From: Mycobacterium sp. GA-0227b
GTDB lineage: Bacteria; Actinomycetota; Actinomycetes; Mycobacteriales; Mycobacteriaceae
NCBI RefSeq assembly: GCF_001499855.1
Contig: NZ_LQIK01000010.1
Coordinates: 1-64,000 of the forward strand
Length of the DNA: 64,000 nt
Direction: 5' to 3'
The notes below the pieces were generated by a model that was given only the letters and a program-made list of their open reading frames with translations, did not search any database and had not been told where the DNA came from. Position numbers and translations under genes: made by a program. This document shows, in pieces, positions 27,334 to 36,616 of this stretch; position 1 is the stretch's first letter, and the number at the start of each line of letters is the position of its first letter.

Positions 27334-28304
27334 CACCAACACCGCCGCGACGGAATCGACAGCCGCACCTCGGTGCCGTCACCGGCCGGGGAGGCGATCG
27401 TGAGGTCGGCGTCCACCAGCAACGCGCGCTCGCGCATCCCGTTGATCCCGGCGCCCTCGCTGACCACACCGCCGACGCCATCGTCGGCGATGCGCATCGT
27501 CAACCGATCGTCGGTGGTGTGCAGATCGAGCCACGCCTTGGTGGCCCCGGCATGTCTGGCGATGTTGGTCAGGCTCTCCTGCGCGACGCGGTAGCACACC
27601 AGCTCGACGTCCGGCTTCAGCCGTTCCGATTGCAGGACAATGTGTTTGACGACGGGCAAGCCGGTTGCGTTGGTGAACTCGGTGCACAGCGCGTTGAGCG
27701 CACTGTGCAGCCCCAGGTCCTCCAACGCCTCGGGACGCAACCGCCGCGCGATGCTGCGAACCTCGTCGAGGCTCGCGCGGACCGCTTCCTGGGTGTCGGC
27801 GAGCTCACCGCGGATCTCGGCGGGTGCACGGTCCACGGCCCGCTTGAGGATGAGCAGCGCCACGGTCAACGTCTGCCCGATCTCGTCGTGCAACTCGCGC
27901 GCGATGCGCCGGCGCTCGTTCTCCTGCGCGGCCAGGGCCGACGCGCTGGCCGTGGTGCGTTCGGTCTCGAGGCGGTCCAGCATCGTGTTGAACGACGCGA
28001 TGAGGTGGCGCAGGTCGCCGTTGCCACGGTCATCGACGCGGTCACTGCGGCGGGGCGGATCGACGCGCCGCATCGATGCGGCGAGCCGGTCGAGCGGCGC
28101 CAGGCTCGATCGCAGCAACAGCGCGTTCGCGGACAGGATCACGGCGAGCCCGACGACGAGCACCGGAATCTCGGTGAGCTTGATACGGGAGGACACCGAG
28201 GCGGGCGAAACCGCCAGGATCAGCGTGCCCAGCGTGAAGATCAGGCCGTTGATCAGGAAAACCCGCCGAAACAGCGCGGTCGCCGGCGTGCGCGCCCGTT
28301 TCAT
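27333..28304 (-). CDS. Sensor histidine kinase (NarX/DesK type)
   Basis: 323 residues. Two N-terminal membrane helices (about 12-34 and 46-66) with a very short outside loop, a HAMP-like linker, the HisKA_3 dimerisation helix with phospho-His139 in RRIARELHDEIGQTL, and an HATPase domain with the N box YRVAQESLTNIARHA and G boxes DDGVGG and GINGMRERA. The tiny sensor loop suggests it senses membrane or internal conditions or uses a partner protein. Co-transcribed with the response regulator. The signal is unknown. Confidence 0.92.
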   Translation of the reverse strand: MKRARTPATALFRRVFLINGLIFTLGTLILAVSPASVSSRIKLTEIPVLVVGLAVILSANALLLRSSLAPLDRLAASMRRVDPPRRSDRVDDRGNGDLRHLIASFNTMLDRLETERTTASASALAAQENERRRIARELHDEIGQTLTVALLILKRAVDRAPAEIRGELADTQEAVRASLDEVRSIARRLRPEALEDLGLHSALNALCTEFTNATGLPVVKHIVLQSERLKPDVELVCYRVAQESLTNIARHAGATKAWLDLHTTDDRLTMRIADDGVGGVVSEGAGINGMRERALLVDADLTIASPAGDGTEVRLSIPSRRCW

Positions 28305-28456
28305 GACCTCAGCGTGGACCGTTGCCTCGGCGTTTGTCCATACACTGCGCCGCCCCGGCCGAATGGGTGTCAGCCCCGATGGCGGCCCCGGTTGAAGGCA
28401 TCGAAACTGTCCTCACCATGCATATCTCGCCTGGATGGGAGGTCGAGATGCTGACA

Positions 28457-28498
28457 GGTCGACCCGTTCCGAACGGTTCGTGCAGGGTCGACGAACCG
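28457..28498 (+). promoter_or_regulatory. Clustered palindromic repeats before the CBS gene
   Basis: GGTCGAC occurs at 28457-28463 and 28486-28492. Between and after them are CGAACGGTTCG (28470-28480, palindromic) and CGAACCG (28492-28498). The cluster lies 18-59 bases before the ATG at 28516, the right place for an operator. No known regulator is matched. Confidence 0.35.
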
Positions 28499-28515
28499 AT
28501 CGGAGAGCGAGGACG

Positions 28516-29019
28516 ATGACACTTACCGCCGACACCCCCGGGACCGGATGGAACGAGGTCATGCAAGCACACGAGATCGCCGTGACCCCTCCGACGGTCC
28601 GGATGGACGATCCGGTGTCCAAGGCCGTGCAACTGATGGTGGTCAACCGGCTGCCGGGGCTCGTCGTGGTCGACGACTCGGACCATCCCGTCGCGGTGCT
28701 GCCGGGCACCCAGGTGCTGAGGCTGACCATTCCGGAGTCCTATCGCGAGGACCCGGCACTGGTGCGCACCGTCGACGAGATTCACGCCGACCTGTTCTGG
28801 CACGGGCCCGGCCGGCTCACCGTCGGGGACTGCCTACCCACTCCGGTGGCCAAACCGGTCACGGTCGCGCCGGACGCCACGCTGCTGGAGATCGCCACCG
28901 TGATGGCCACCAAGCGGAGCCCGCTGATCGCCGTCGTCGACCCGGGCGGCAAGCTCGTCGGCGCGGTGACGTTGGAAAGGCTTTTGACGAGCCTTGCCGT
29001 GGCCGGCCCCAACGACTGA
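28516..29019 (+). CDS. CBS-domain-pair protein
   Basis: 167 residues containing two CBS motifs: [20 protein letters not shown] to [19 protein letters not shown] (about 15-65), and [20 protein letters not shown] to [19 protein letters not shown] (about 112-160). CBS pairs bind adenosine nucleotides and usually regulate a partner. The next gene, an ArsB/NhaD permease 12 bases downstream, is the likely partner. Start ATG 28516 behind GGAGAGCGAGGA. Divergent from the two-component genes. Confidence 0.87.
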   Translation: MTLTADTPGTGWNEVMQAHEIAVTPPTVRMDDPVSKAVQLMVVNRLPGLVVVDDSDHPVAVLPGTQVLRLTIPESYREDPALVRTVDEIHADLFWHGPGRLTVGDCLPTPVAKPVTVAPDATLLEIATVMATKRSPLIAVVDPGGKLVGAVTLERLLTSLAVAGPND

Positions 29020-29031
29020 GCCACCGGTTCC

Positions 29032-30318
29032 GTGCTGGCTCCGCTTCTGGCGCTGGCGATTTTCGTTGTCGCCTTTTGGTTTCTGGCGACTGAGCGCGCT
29101 AACAAGGTCACGACGGTTCTGGTCGCCGCGGGGCTGATGACCCTGTTGGGTCTGGCGCCCGGGGAGAAGGTGTTCTACTCCGAGCACGAGGGCATCGACT
29201 GGAACGTCATCTTCCTCCTGCTCGGCATGATGGTGATCGTCGGCGTCGTCAAACAGACCGGCGTCTTCGACTTCCTGGCGATCTGGGCCGCAAAACGCGC
29301 CAAGGGCAGGCCTTTTCGCCTCATGGTCATGCTGATGCTGATCACCGCGGTGGCCTCGCCGGTGCTGGACAACGTCACGATCATCATGCTCGTCGCGCCG
29401 GTGACGCTGGTCATCTGCGATCGGCTGGAGATCGCAGCCCAGCCGTTCCTCATCGCGGAGGTGCTCGCGTCGAACATCGGCGGCGCGGCCACCCTCATCG
29501 GCGATCCACCCAACATCATCATCGGCAGCCGCGCCGGCCTGACCTTCAACGACTTCCTGGTCAACATGGCGCCCGTGGTGGTGGTGATCTTCGCGCTGTT
29601 CGTGGTGTTCACCAAGTGGCTGTTCCGTCACGACCTGCGCGCCCATGAGATGCGCGTCGACAAGGTGATGGTGCTGCAGGAGCGGCGGGCGATCAGAGAC
29701 ACCCGCCTGCTGGTGCGGTCGATGTCCGTGCTCGCACTGGTCATCGTCGGGTTCGGCCTTCACTCGGTGCTGCACGTCGCGCCCTCGATCGTCGCGCTTC
29801 TCGGTGCGGGAACGATGCTGCTGGTCACCAACGTCGACGTCGCCGAGGTCCTCCCCGAGGTGGAGTGGCCGACGCTGGTGTTCTTCATGGGTCTGTTCGT
29901 CATGGTCGCCGGACTGGTGCACACCGGGGTGATCGGCTGGCTCGGCGATGCGGCGGTCAACCTCTTCGGCGACAACTTCTTCATGGCGGCGACGGGACTG
30001 CTGTTCGGGTCCGCGGTGCTCGGCGCGTTCATCGACAACATTCCGTATACGGCGACGATGGCCCCGGTGGTCGAGGACATGGCGGCCCAGGCTCCGGATG
30101 CGGAGACCGGCCGGGCGCTGTGGTGGGCGTTCGCGCTGGGCGCCTGCTTCTCCGGCAACGGCACCGCGATCGCCGCGAGCGCGAACGTGGTCGCGATCGG
30201 CATCGCCCAGCGCGCCGGTCACCGCATCAGCTTCTGGCGCTTCACCCGCTACGGCATCGTGGTGACGCTGCTCAGCACCTTGCTGGCGTGGGTGTACGTC
30301 TGGCTGCGGTACTTCTGA
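29032..30318 (+). CDS. ArsB/NhaD/SLC13-type permease
   Basis: 428 residues, about eleven hydrophobic helices. The ion-transporter family signature appears as SPVLDNVTIIMLVAPVTLVI in the first half, NIGGAATLIGDPPNIIIGS after it, and the inverted-repeat counterpart GAFIDNIPYTATMAPVVEDM plus GACFSGNGTAIAASANVVAI in the second half. These are the paired substrate-binding hairpins of the ArsB/NhaD superfamily. Substrate could be sodium/proton, arsenite or a dicarboxylate. No arsenic genes are adjacent, while a CBS regulator and a sodium/proton antiporter operon are, which favours cation or anion homeostasis. GTG start. Confidence 0.87.
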   Translation: MLAPLLALAIFVVAFWFLATERANKVTTVLVAAGLMTLLGLAPGEKVFYSEHEGIDWNVIFLLLGMMVIVGVVKQTGVFDFLAIWAAKRAKGRPFRLMVMLMLITAVASPVLDNVTIIMLVAPVTLVICDRLEIAAQPFLIAEVLASNIGGAATLIGDPPNIIIGSRAGLTFNDFLVNMAPVVVVIFALFVVFTKWLFRHDLRAHEMRVDKVMVLQERRAIRDTRLLVRSMSVLALVIVGFGLHSVLHVAPSIVALLGAGTMLLVTNVDVAEVLPEVEWPTLVFFMGLFVMVAGLVHTGVIGWLGDAAVNLFGDNFFMAATGLLFGSAVLGAFIDNIPYTATMAPVVEDMAAQAPDAETGRALWWAFALGACFSGNGTAIAASANVVAIGIAQRAGHRISFWRFTRYGIVVTLLSTLLAWVYVWLRYF

Positions 30319-30365
30319 TGGATCTGTCGCTCGCGACGCCGGGAGGTACCCCTGATCGGCCCACG

Positions 30366-30371
30366 TAGAAT
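30366..30371 (+). promoter_or_regulatory. -10 box TAGAAT before the mrp operon
   Basis: TAGAAT in the 118-base gap between the permease and mrpA, leaving a leader of about 60 bases before the GTG at 30437. No good -35 at 16-18 bases. I see no recognisable riboswitch in the leader. Confidence 0.4.
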
Positions 30372-30436
30372 ATCCATCAACCGAAGGCCATTACTCGGCT
30401 GACACCCCGACCATCAGTTCTCCGGTTGGCGGCCGC

Positions 30437-33352
30437 GTGCCGTCCAACCCAACCGATCGGAGTGCCCTGCTCGCCGTTCTGCTCGCCCACGCGGTCGCCA
30501 CCGCGCTGGCGCCGCTGCTTGTCTACAGGTGGGGGCGGACGGCGTTCTACCCGCTGGCGCTGGTGCCGCTCGTCTCGCTGATCTGGGTGGCGCTGAACTG
30601 GCCGGCGGCTGGTCGGTCGAGAACCGTCGACGTGCCGTGGGTGCCCGAGCTGTCGATGGACATCACGCTGCGCTTCGACGCGCTCGCGGCGATCATGAGC
30701 GTGCTGGTGCTCGGGATCGGTGCGTTGGTGCTGTTCTACTGCGCCGACTACTTCCAGCACCACGACGGCCGCGTCGAGAACCGGTTGCCCAGTTTCGCCG
30801 CCGAACTGGTCGCGTTCTCCGGCGCGATGTTCGGCCTGGTGATCAGCGACAACATGTTGATGCTCTACGTGTTCTGGGAGATCACCACGGTGCTGTCGTT
30901 CCTGCTGGTCGGCCATTACGCCGAGCGCGTCACCAGCAGGCGGGCGGCGACCCAGGCGCTGCTCGTGACGACGTTCGGCGGGCTGGCGATGCTGGTCGGC
31001 ATCATCGTGCTCGGCAACATCGCCGGCACCTACCTGCTGTCTGAACTGCTCGCATCGCCCCCCGCGGGAGCGGCGGTGTCGGTCGCCGTCGTGCTCATCC
31101 TCGTCGGTGCGCTGTCGAAGTCGGCGATCGTGCCGCTGCACTTCTGGCTGCCGGGCGCGATGGCCGCCCCGACACCGGTCAGCGCCTATCTGCACGCGGC
31201 GGCCATGGTCAAGGCCGGTGTCTACCTCGTCGCACGCATGACACCCGGGTTCGCCGACGTGGCCCCGTGGCGACCGATGGTCATCTCGCTGGGGCTGCTG
31301 ACCATGCTGTTGGCGGGTTGGCGCGCGGTCCGCGAGTACGACCTCAAGCTGATTCTGGCGTTCGGCACGGTCAGCCAGTTGGGGCTGATCACCGTGATGG
31401 TCGGCACGGGCGGCAGCGACATGATGCTCGGCGGGCTGGCCATGCTGGTTGCGCACGCCATGTTCAAGGCGGCGCTGTTCATGGTCGTCGGCATCATCGA
31501 CCACGCCACCGGCACGCGTGACATCCGCAGGCTGGCCTGGCTCGGCGACCGCGCGCGCCCGCTGCTGATCATCGCGATCGGCGCGACCGCGAGCATGGCC
31601 GCGTTGCCGCCGTTCTTCGGTTTCGTCGCCAAGGAGGCCGACTTCGAGACCGTGCTGTACAGCCCGTATCTCGGTACCGCTTCGCCTTTCGTGCTGGCCG
31701 GCATCGTGCTCGGCTCGGTGTTCACCACCATCTACAGCTTGCGCTTCCTGTTCGGTGCGTTCGGCCGCAAAGGACAGCGACAACCGAGCAGGCGCGTCGC
31801 CGAGATGCACCGCACGAAGCTCGCGTTCATGGCCGCGCCGGCCATCCTCTCGGCGGCGGGACTGGCGTTCGGGATCTGGCCCGTCGGCATCGGCGACGTG
31901 CTGGAGGACTACGCCGACACGGTGCCCGGCGGCGAGGACTACCACCTCGCGCTGTGGCACGGGGTGAACCTGCCGCTGCTGTTGTCGGTGCTCGTGGTCG
32001 CGACGGGCATCGCCGCCTTCGTCGGGCGCGAGCGGTTGCGCAAGATCCGCACCGTGCGCGAACCGCTGGGCAACGCCGATCACATCTACGACGGCGTCGT
32101 GCGCAAGCTGGACCTGTGGTCGGTGGAGCTCACCGCGGTGACCCAGCGCGGTTCGATCCCCGCGACCCAGACGGCGATCCTGTCGACGCTCGTGTTGGTG
32201 CCGACGATGGTGCTGGCGCTCGGCGCCCGTGACCGCCCGAACTTCGCGCTGTGGGGTTCGCCGCTGCAGGTGGTGATCGGCCTGATCATCCTGGCCGCCG
32301 CACTGGGTGCGCTGGTGATGCGAAACCGGTTGGCGGCGGTGCTGCTGGTCGGCGTGACCGGCTACGGCTGCGGCGCGATCTTCGCGTTGCACGGCGCACC
32401 CGACCTCGCCCTGACCCAGTTCCTCGTCGAGACGCTGACGCTCGTGGTGTTCGTGCTGGTGCTTCGGACGTTGCCCGCCGAGGCGGACCGCGTCCACATC
32501 AAACGGAATCGCTGGCCGCGGGCCATGCTGGCGCTCGCGGTCGGTGCGACCGTGACCACGCTGACCGTGTACGCGATGGCCGCGCGCACCGGCGTCCCGA
32601 TCGCGTCGTTGATCCCCGATGCGGCGTACTACCGCGGCCACGGCGCCAATGCCGTCAACGTGCTGCTGGTCGACATTCGCGCCTGGGACACCATGGGCGA
32701 GATCATGGTGCTCCTGGTCGCGGCGACCGGGGTGGCCTCAATGGTGTTCCGGCACAGGAGGTTCGGGGCACCACCGCGGGTGGCCGATGCCGGCCAGCCG
32801 GACATCGGGCGGCTTCCTGCGATCCTGAACACCAGCCCGGCGGCCGGGGAGATCACCTGGCTGCGGGGCAGCGAACTGCGCGACCCGCGGCACCGGTCGC
32901 TGATCCTGGAGGTCGCCACCCGGCTCGTCTTCCCGCTGATCATGGTGTTGTCGGCGTACTTCTTCTTCGCCGGGCACAACACCCCCGGCGGCGGATTCGC
33001 CGGCGGGTTGACCGCGGGCCTGGCGCTGGTGCTGCGCTATCTCGCGGGCGGACGTTACGAGCTCGGCGAGACGCTGCCGTTGGATGCGGGCAAGATCCTC
33101 GGCGTGGGCCTGTGCCTCTCGGCGGGCACCGCGTTCGCATCGCTGCTCGTGGGCGCGCCCGCGTTGTCGTCGGCGCTCATCGAGATCGAGGTACCGGTGC
33201 TCGGCACCGTCAAGTTCGTCACCGCGTTGTTCTTCGACCTCGGGGTGTACCTGATCGTCGTGGGCCTGGTGCTCGACGTGTTGCGCAGCCTCGGCGCCCG
33301 GATCGACGTGGAGTTGAGCCAGGAACAGAAGACGGCGGTGGCGGCCCGATGA
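30437..33352 (+). CDS. mrpA: Mrp cation/proton antiporter subunit A (with fused B domain)
   Basis: 971 residues, the large A subunit. The NuoL-like core (about 80-450) shows the key Glu in VFWEITTVLSFLLVGHY, Lys in GALSKSAIVPLHFWLPGAM and the PTPVSAYLHAAAMVKAGVYL stretch. A middle region (about 620-750) resembles the NuoJ-like part of MrpA. The C-terminal 150 residues (TRLVFPLIMVLSAYFFFAG to the end) are the MrpB domain, consistent with no separate B gene. The complex exports Na+ (or K+) in exchange for protons. GTG start. The operon continues with ATGA overlaps. Confidence 0.95.
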   Translation: MPSNPTDRSALLAVLLAHAVATALAPLLVYRWGRTAFYPLALVPLVSLIWVALNWPAAGRSRTVDVPWVPELSMDITLRFDALAAIMSVLVLGIGALVLFYCADYFQHHDGRVENRLPSFAAELVAFSGAMFGLVISDNMLMLYVFWEITTVLSFLLVGHYAERVTSRRAATQALLVTTFGGLAMLVGIIVLGNIAGTYLLSELLASPPAGAAVSVAVVLILVGALSKSAIVPLHFWLPGAMAAPTPVSAYLHAAAMVKAGVYLVARMTPGFADVAPWRPMVISLGLLTMLLAGWRAVREYDLKLILAFGTVSQLGLITVMVGTGGSDMMLGGLAMLVAHAMFKAALFMVVGIIDHATGTRDIRRLAWLGDRARPLLIIAIGATASMAALPPFFGFVAKEADFETVLYSPYLGTASPFVLAGIVLGSVFTTIYSLRFLFGAFGRKGQRQPSRRVAEMHRTKLAFMAAPAILSAAGLAFGIWPVGIGDVLEDYADTVPGGEDYHLALWHGVNLPLLLSVLVVATGIAAFVGRERLRKIRTVREPLGNADHIYDGVVRKLDLWSVELTAVTQRGSIPATQTAILSTLVLVPTMVLALGARDRPNFALWGSPLQVVIGLIILAAALGALVMRNRLAAVLLVGVTGYGCGAIFALHGAPDLALTQFLVETLTLVVFVLVLRTLPAEADRVHIKRNRWPRAMLALAVGATVTTLTVYAMAARTGVPIASLIPDAAYYRGHGANAVNVLLVDIRAWDTMGEIMVLLVAATGVASMVFRHRRFGAPPRVADAGQPDIGRLPAILNTSPAAGEITWLRGSELRDPRHRSLILEVATRLVFPLIMVLSAYFFFAGHNTPGGGFAGGLTAGLALVLRYLAGGRYELGETLPLDAGKILGVGLCLSAGTAFASLLVGAPALSSALIEIEVPVLGTVKFVTALFFDLGVYLIVVGLVLDVLRSLGARIDVELSQEQKTAVAAR

Positions 33353-33819
33353 CCACCGCTTTCGTGCCACTCGTCCTGCTCGGCGGGCTCACCAGCGCCG
33401 GTGTCTACCTGCTGCTCGAGCGCAACCTGACCCGAATGTTGTTGGGACTGCTGCTGATCGGCAATGCGATCAATCTGTTGATCCTGGTGGTCGGCGGCCC
33501 GTCCGGTAATCCACCGGTGCGGGGCCGCACCAGTGAGGGCCACACCACCACCGCAGATCCGTTGGCGCAGGCGATGATCCTGACGGCCATCGTGATCACG
33601 ATGGGCATCGCGGCGTTCGTACTGGCGATGGCGTACCGCAGCTACCGGTTGACCACCGAGGAGGAAGTGGGCGTCGACCCGGAGGATGCCAAGGTCTCCG
33701 AGCTGGCCGCGCTGGACACCGCCGCCGTCGAGGAGGACCGTCCCCGCCCCGATCGTTCGCGCGACACCGATGCGCCCGACGAATTGGACGCGCTGCCCGG
33801 ATTCGAGGGCTCCAAATGA
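33349..33819 (+). CDS. mrpC: Mrp antiporter subunit C
   Basis: 156 residues, NuoK-like: three hydrophobic helices (FVPLVLLGGLTSAGVYLLLE; MLLGLLLIGNAINLLILVVG; AQAMILTAIVITMGIAAFVL) with the conserved DPLAQAMILTAIVI. An unusually long acidic cytoplasmic tail follows (about 105-156). Starts inside the mrpA stop (ATGA). Forms a membrane module with D. Confidence 0.94.
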   Translation: MTTAFVPLVLLGGLTSAGVYLLLERNLTRMLLGLLLIGNAINLLILVVGGPSGNPPVRGRTSEGHTTTADPLAQAMILTAIVITMGIAAFVLAMAYRSYRLTTEEEVGVDPEDAKVSELAALDTAAVEEDRPRPDRSRDTDAPDELDALPGFEGSK

Positions 33820-33832
33820 CGGGCGGGCGCGC

Positions 33833-35428
33833 ATGACGTTGGCGGGTACGTTGACACCGCTGCCGGTGCTGATCCCGACGCTCGGCGCGGCGGCCACGCT
33901 GATCGCCGGTCGACGGCCCCGACTGCAGCGACTCGTCACGCTTGTCGCGCTGTCGGTCGTCGTCGCGGTGTGCGGCGCGCTGCTCTACCTCGCCGACCGG
34001 GACGGCACCCTCGTGCTCTACGTCGGCGGCTGGGGCCAGTCGGTGCCCGGGATGGGACCGCTGGGCATCACGCTGGTGGTGGACCGTCTGTCGGCGATGA
34101 TGCTCGTGGTGTCGTCGATCGTGTTGTTGGCCGTGGTGTTCTACGCGATCGGCCAGGGCATCCGCGACGGCGACGAACGCCAGCCCGTGTCGATCTTCAT
34201 GCCGACCTATCTGGTGCTGTCGGCCGGCGTCTACATGGCGTTCCTGGCCGGCGACCTGTTCAACCTCTTCGTCGGATTCGAGGTGCTACTGGCGGCGAGC
34301 TTCGTGCTGCTGACCATCGGGGCGAGCAAAGACCGTGTCCGCGCCGGCATCTCGTACGTGATGGTGTCGATGGTCTCGTCGCTGATATTCCTGTTCGGTA
34401 TCGCACTCGTCTACGCGGCCACCGGGACGCTGAACCTGGCGGAGCTCGCGGTGCGCCTCGACGACGTGTCGACCGGCACCCGCTCGGCGATGTTCGCCGT
34501 GCTGCTGGTGGCCTTCGGCATCAAGGCCGCCGTGTTCCCGCTGTCGGCGTGGCTGCCCGACTCCTACCCGACGGCGCCCGCACCCGTGACCGCCGTGTTC
34601 GCCGGGCTGCTGACCAAAGTCGGTGTGTACGCGATCATCCGGGCGCACTCGCTGCTGTTCCCCAGCGGCGGCCTCGACCCAGTGCTCTTGGTGGCCGCCC
34701 TGCTGACCATGATCATCGGCATCCTCGGCGCGATCGCGCAGAGCGACATCAAGCGACTTCTGTCGTTCACGCTGGTGAGCCACATCGGTTACATGGTGTT
34801 CGGCATCGCGCTGTCCAACCAGCTCGGCATGTCGGGCGCGATCTACTATGTGGCACACCACATTCTGGTGCAGACGACGCTGTTCCTGGTGGTCGGGCTG
34901 ATCGAACGCCAGGCCGGTGCGTCGACGATGGACCGCCTCGGCGGCTTGGCGGCCGCCAGCCCGCTGCTGGCGTTCGTGTTCGTCGTGCCCGCGCTCAATC
35001 TCGGTGGCATACCGCCGTTCTCCGGCTTCATCGGCAAGATCGCGCTGCTGGAGGCGGGCGCGCAGGACGGCTCGGTGCTGGCTTGGACGCTGGTCGGCGG
35101 CGGCGTGGTGACCAGTTTGTTGACGCTCTACGTGGTGGCGCGGGTGTGGACCAAGGCGTTCTGGCGATCTCGCGAGGATGCGCCCGAGGGTCATCTGTCT
35201 GCAGCGTCACCCTCGGCGTTGCTCGATGAACCCGAGGACATCGAGTTCGTCGACCGCGACCACGTCGGTCGCATGCCGGCCGGGATGGTCGCGCCCACCG
35301 GCGCGCTGATCGCCGTCGGGCTGGCGCTGACCGTGCTCGCCGGGCCCATCTTCGGCTACAGCGAGCGGGCCGCCGGCGAGGTGTTGGACCGCGGCCAGTA
35401 CATCACCGCCGTGGTGGGTCCGCGATGA
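33833..35428 (+). CDS. mrpD: Mrp antiporter subunit D
   Basis: 531 residues, NuoM/NuoN-like proton-translocating subunit with about 14 helices. Visible: NLFVGFEVLLAASFVLLTIG (conserved Glu in helix 5), FGIKAAVFPLSAWLPDSYPT (helix 7 Lys and the broken helix) and AQSDIKRLLSFTLVSHIGYM. A loop (about 445-480) carries a charged insertion. ATG at 33833, 13 bases after mrpC. An in-frame open region upstream encodes only shadow sequence of mrpC. Confidence 0.95.
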   Translation: MTLAGTLTPLPVLIPTLGAAATLIAGRRPRLQRLVTLVALSVVVAVCGALLYLADRDGTLVLYVGGWGQSVPGMGPLGITLVVDRLSAMMLVVSSIVLLAVVFYAIGQGIRDGDERQPVSIFMPTYLVLSAGVYMAFLAGDLFNLFVGFEVLLAASFVLLTIGASKDRVRAGISYVMVSMVSSLIFLFGIALVYAATGTLNLAELAVRLDDVSTGTRSAMFAVLLVAFGIKAAVFPLSAWLPDSYPTAPAPVTAVFAGLLTKVGVYAIIRAHSLLFPSGGLDPVLLVAALLTMIIGILGAIAQSDIKRLLSFTLVSHIGYMVFGIALSNQLGMSGAIYYVAHHILVQTTLFLVVGLIERQAGASTMDRLGGLAAASPLLAFVFVVPALNLGGIPPFSGFIGKIALLEAGAQDGSVLAWTLVGGGVVTSLLTLYVVARVWTKAFWRSREDAPEGHLSAASPSALLDEPEDIEFVDRDHVGRMPAGMVAPTGALIAVGLALTVLAGPIFGYSERAAGEVLDRGQYITAVVGPR

Positions 35429-35970
35429 GCGCGCCCGTGCGAAGTATCGCGTTGCGCCTCTGGGTGATCTGCTGGCTGGTGCTCGTCTGGGTCCTCCTGT
35501 GGGGCAACCTCTCTGCGGCCAACCTGCTTTCGGGCCTCGCTGTCGCGTTGTTGATCACGCTGCTGTTGCCGCTGCCGGCCGTGCCCGTCGAAGGCAAAGT
35601 GCACCTGCTGTCCCTGATCCGGCTGCTGCTGACCGTCGCCTACCGGTTGGTGCTGTCCTCGATGCAGGTCGCGTTGCTCGCGGTGAAGCCCCGTCCCCCG
35701 CTGTCGGCTGTGCTACGCGCGCAGCTTTCGGTGAAATCGGATCTGGTGCTGGCGCTGGCGGTCAACATCTTCAACCTGATTCCCGGCTCGATCGTGCTCG
35801 AGATCGACCAAACTCGGCGGCTGCTCTACATGCACGTCATCGACGTCGGCTCGGACCGCGCGCTGAGCGCGTTCTACCACCAGGTGGCCGTGGTGGAGCG
35901 GCTGCTGGTCGCGACGTTCGAACGTCAGGAAGACTGGCGGCCCGCGGCTGCCGAGGAGGACGACGCATGA
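35425..35970 (+). CDS. mrpE: Mrp antiporter subunit E
   Basis: 181 residues. Two N-terminal membrane helices (LWVICWLVLVWVLLWGNLSA; LSGLAVALLITLLLPLPAVP), a cytoplasmic domain with NIFNLIPGSIVLEIDQTRRL and YMHVIDVGSDRALSAFYHQ typical of the MnhE family. Overlaps mrpD (ATGA) and mrpF (ATGA). Confidence 0.94.
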   Translation: MSAPVRSIALRLWVICWLVLVWVLLWGNLSAANLLSGLAVALLITLLLPLPAVPVEGKVHLLSLIRLLLTVAYRLVLSSMQVALLAVKPRPPLSAVLRAQLSVKSDLVLALAVNIFNLIPGSIVLEIDQTRRLLYMHVIDVGSDRALSAFYHQVAVVERLLVATFERQEDWRPAAAEEDDA

Positions 35971-36257
35971 ACACCGTCTGGGTCATCGCCGCCGTGATGA
36001 TCACCGCTGCGGCGGCGATCACGATGTTCCGTCTTCTGGCCGGGCCGAGCACACTGGACCGTCTGGTGGCGGTCGACACCCTCATCGCGGTGGCGATGTG
36101 CGGGATCGGTATCTGGGCCGCCTACAGCCTGGACAGCACCGTGACGTACGGCTTGACCGCGTTGGCGTTGATCAGCTTCGTCGGCACGGTGAGCGTCGCG
36201 CGTTTCCGTGTGCCCGACGTCGAGACTCCACCGGCAGCTCGGAGGAGGCGGCGATGA
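35967..36257 (+). CDS. mrpF: Mrp antiporter subunit F
   Basis: 96 residues with three helices and the family signature MFRLLAGPSTLDRLVAVDTL around residues 20-39, containing the conserved Asp. The C-terminal tail is short and very arginine-rich (AARRRRR). Four-base overlaps with both neighbours. Confidence 0.94.
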   Translation: MNTVWVIAAVMITAAAAITMFRLLAGPSTLDRLVAVDTLIAVAMCGIGIWAAYSLDSTVTYGLTALALISFVGTVSVARFRVPDVETPPAARRRRR

Positions 36258-36616
36258 ACGTCCTCGACATCGTCACGAGCGTGCTTGTGCTGGGCGGCTC
36301 GACACTCGCGCTGACCGCGGCGATCGGCGTGGTGCGCTTCCCCGACACGTTGACCCGGATGCACGCGGCTTCCAAACCGCAGGTGCTCGGCCTCCTGTTG
36401 GTGCTCGCCGGCGCCGCGATCCGGCTGCGCGGCCAGGCCGACGTCGGCATGCTCGTGCTGACCGGATTGTTCACGGTGATCACCGCGCCGGTGGTGGCGA
36501 ACCGGGTTGGTCAGCTCGCGTACCGGGAACAGAACGTCCGAGACGATCTTTTGACCACGGACGAGATCGACGAGTTCGCCGATCACATGGAAAGCGGTGG
36601 CAATGGCCAGGACTGA
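36254..36616 (+). CDS. mrpG: Mrp antiporter subunit G
   Basis: 120 residues, three helices. Conserved GVVRFPDTLTRMHAASKPQV, then LLVLAGAAIRLR and a third helix LVLTGLFTVITAPVVANRVG. Last subunit of the complex, giving the set A(+B)-C-D-E-F-G. Its last 14 bases overlap the start of the following methyltransferase gene. Confidence 0.94.
   Translation: MNVLDIVTSVLVLGGSTLALTAAIGVVRFPDTLTRMHAASKPQVLGLLLVLAGAAIRLRGQADVGMLVLTGLFTVITAPVVANRVGQLAYREQNVRDDLLTTDEIDEFADHMESGGNGQD

Noticed and set aside
30319..30436. Possible riboswitch before the mrp operon
   Set aside because: Only weak partial complementarity (CTGATCGG/CCGACCATCAG); no known sodium, c-di-AMP or magnesium motif could be matched.
30377..32641. 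754-codon open frame antisense to mrpA, rich in His, Arg, Asp and Gln
   Set aside because: A GC-skew shadow of mrpA: the composition is that of a reversed frame, there is no domain, and the real gene on the other strand is full length.
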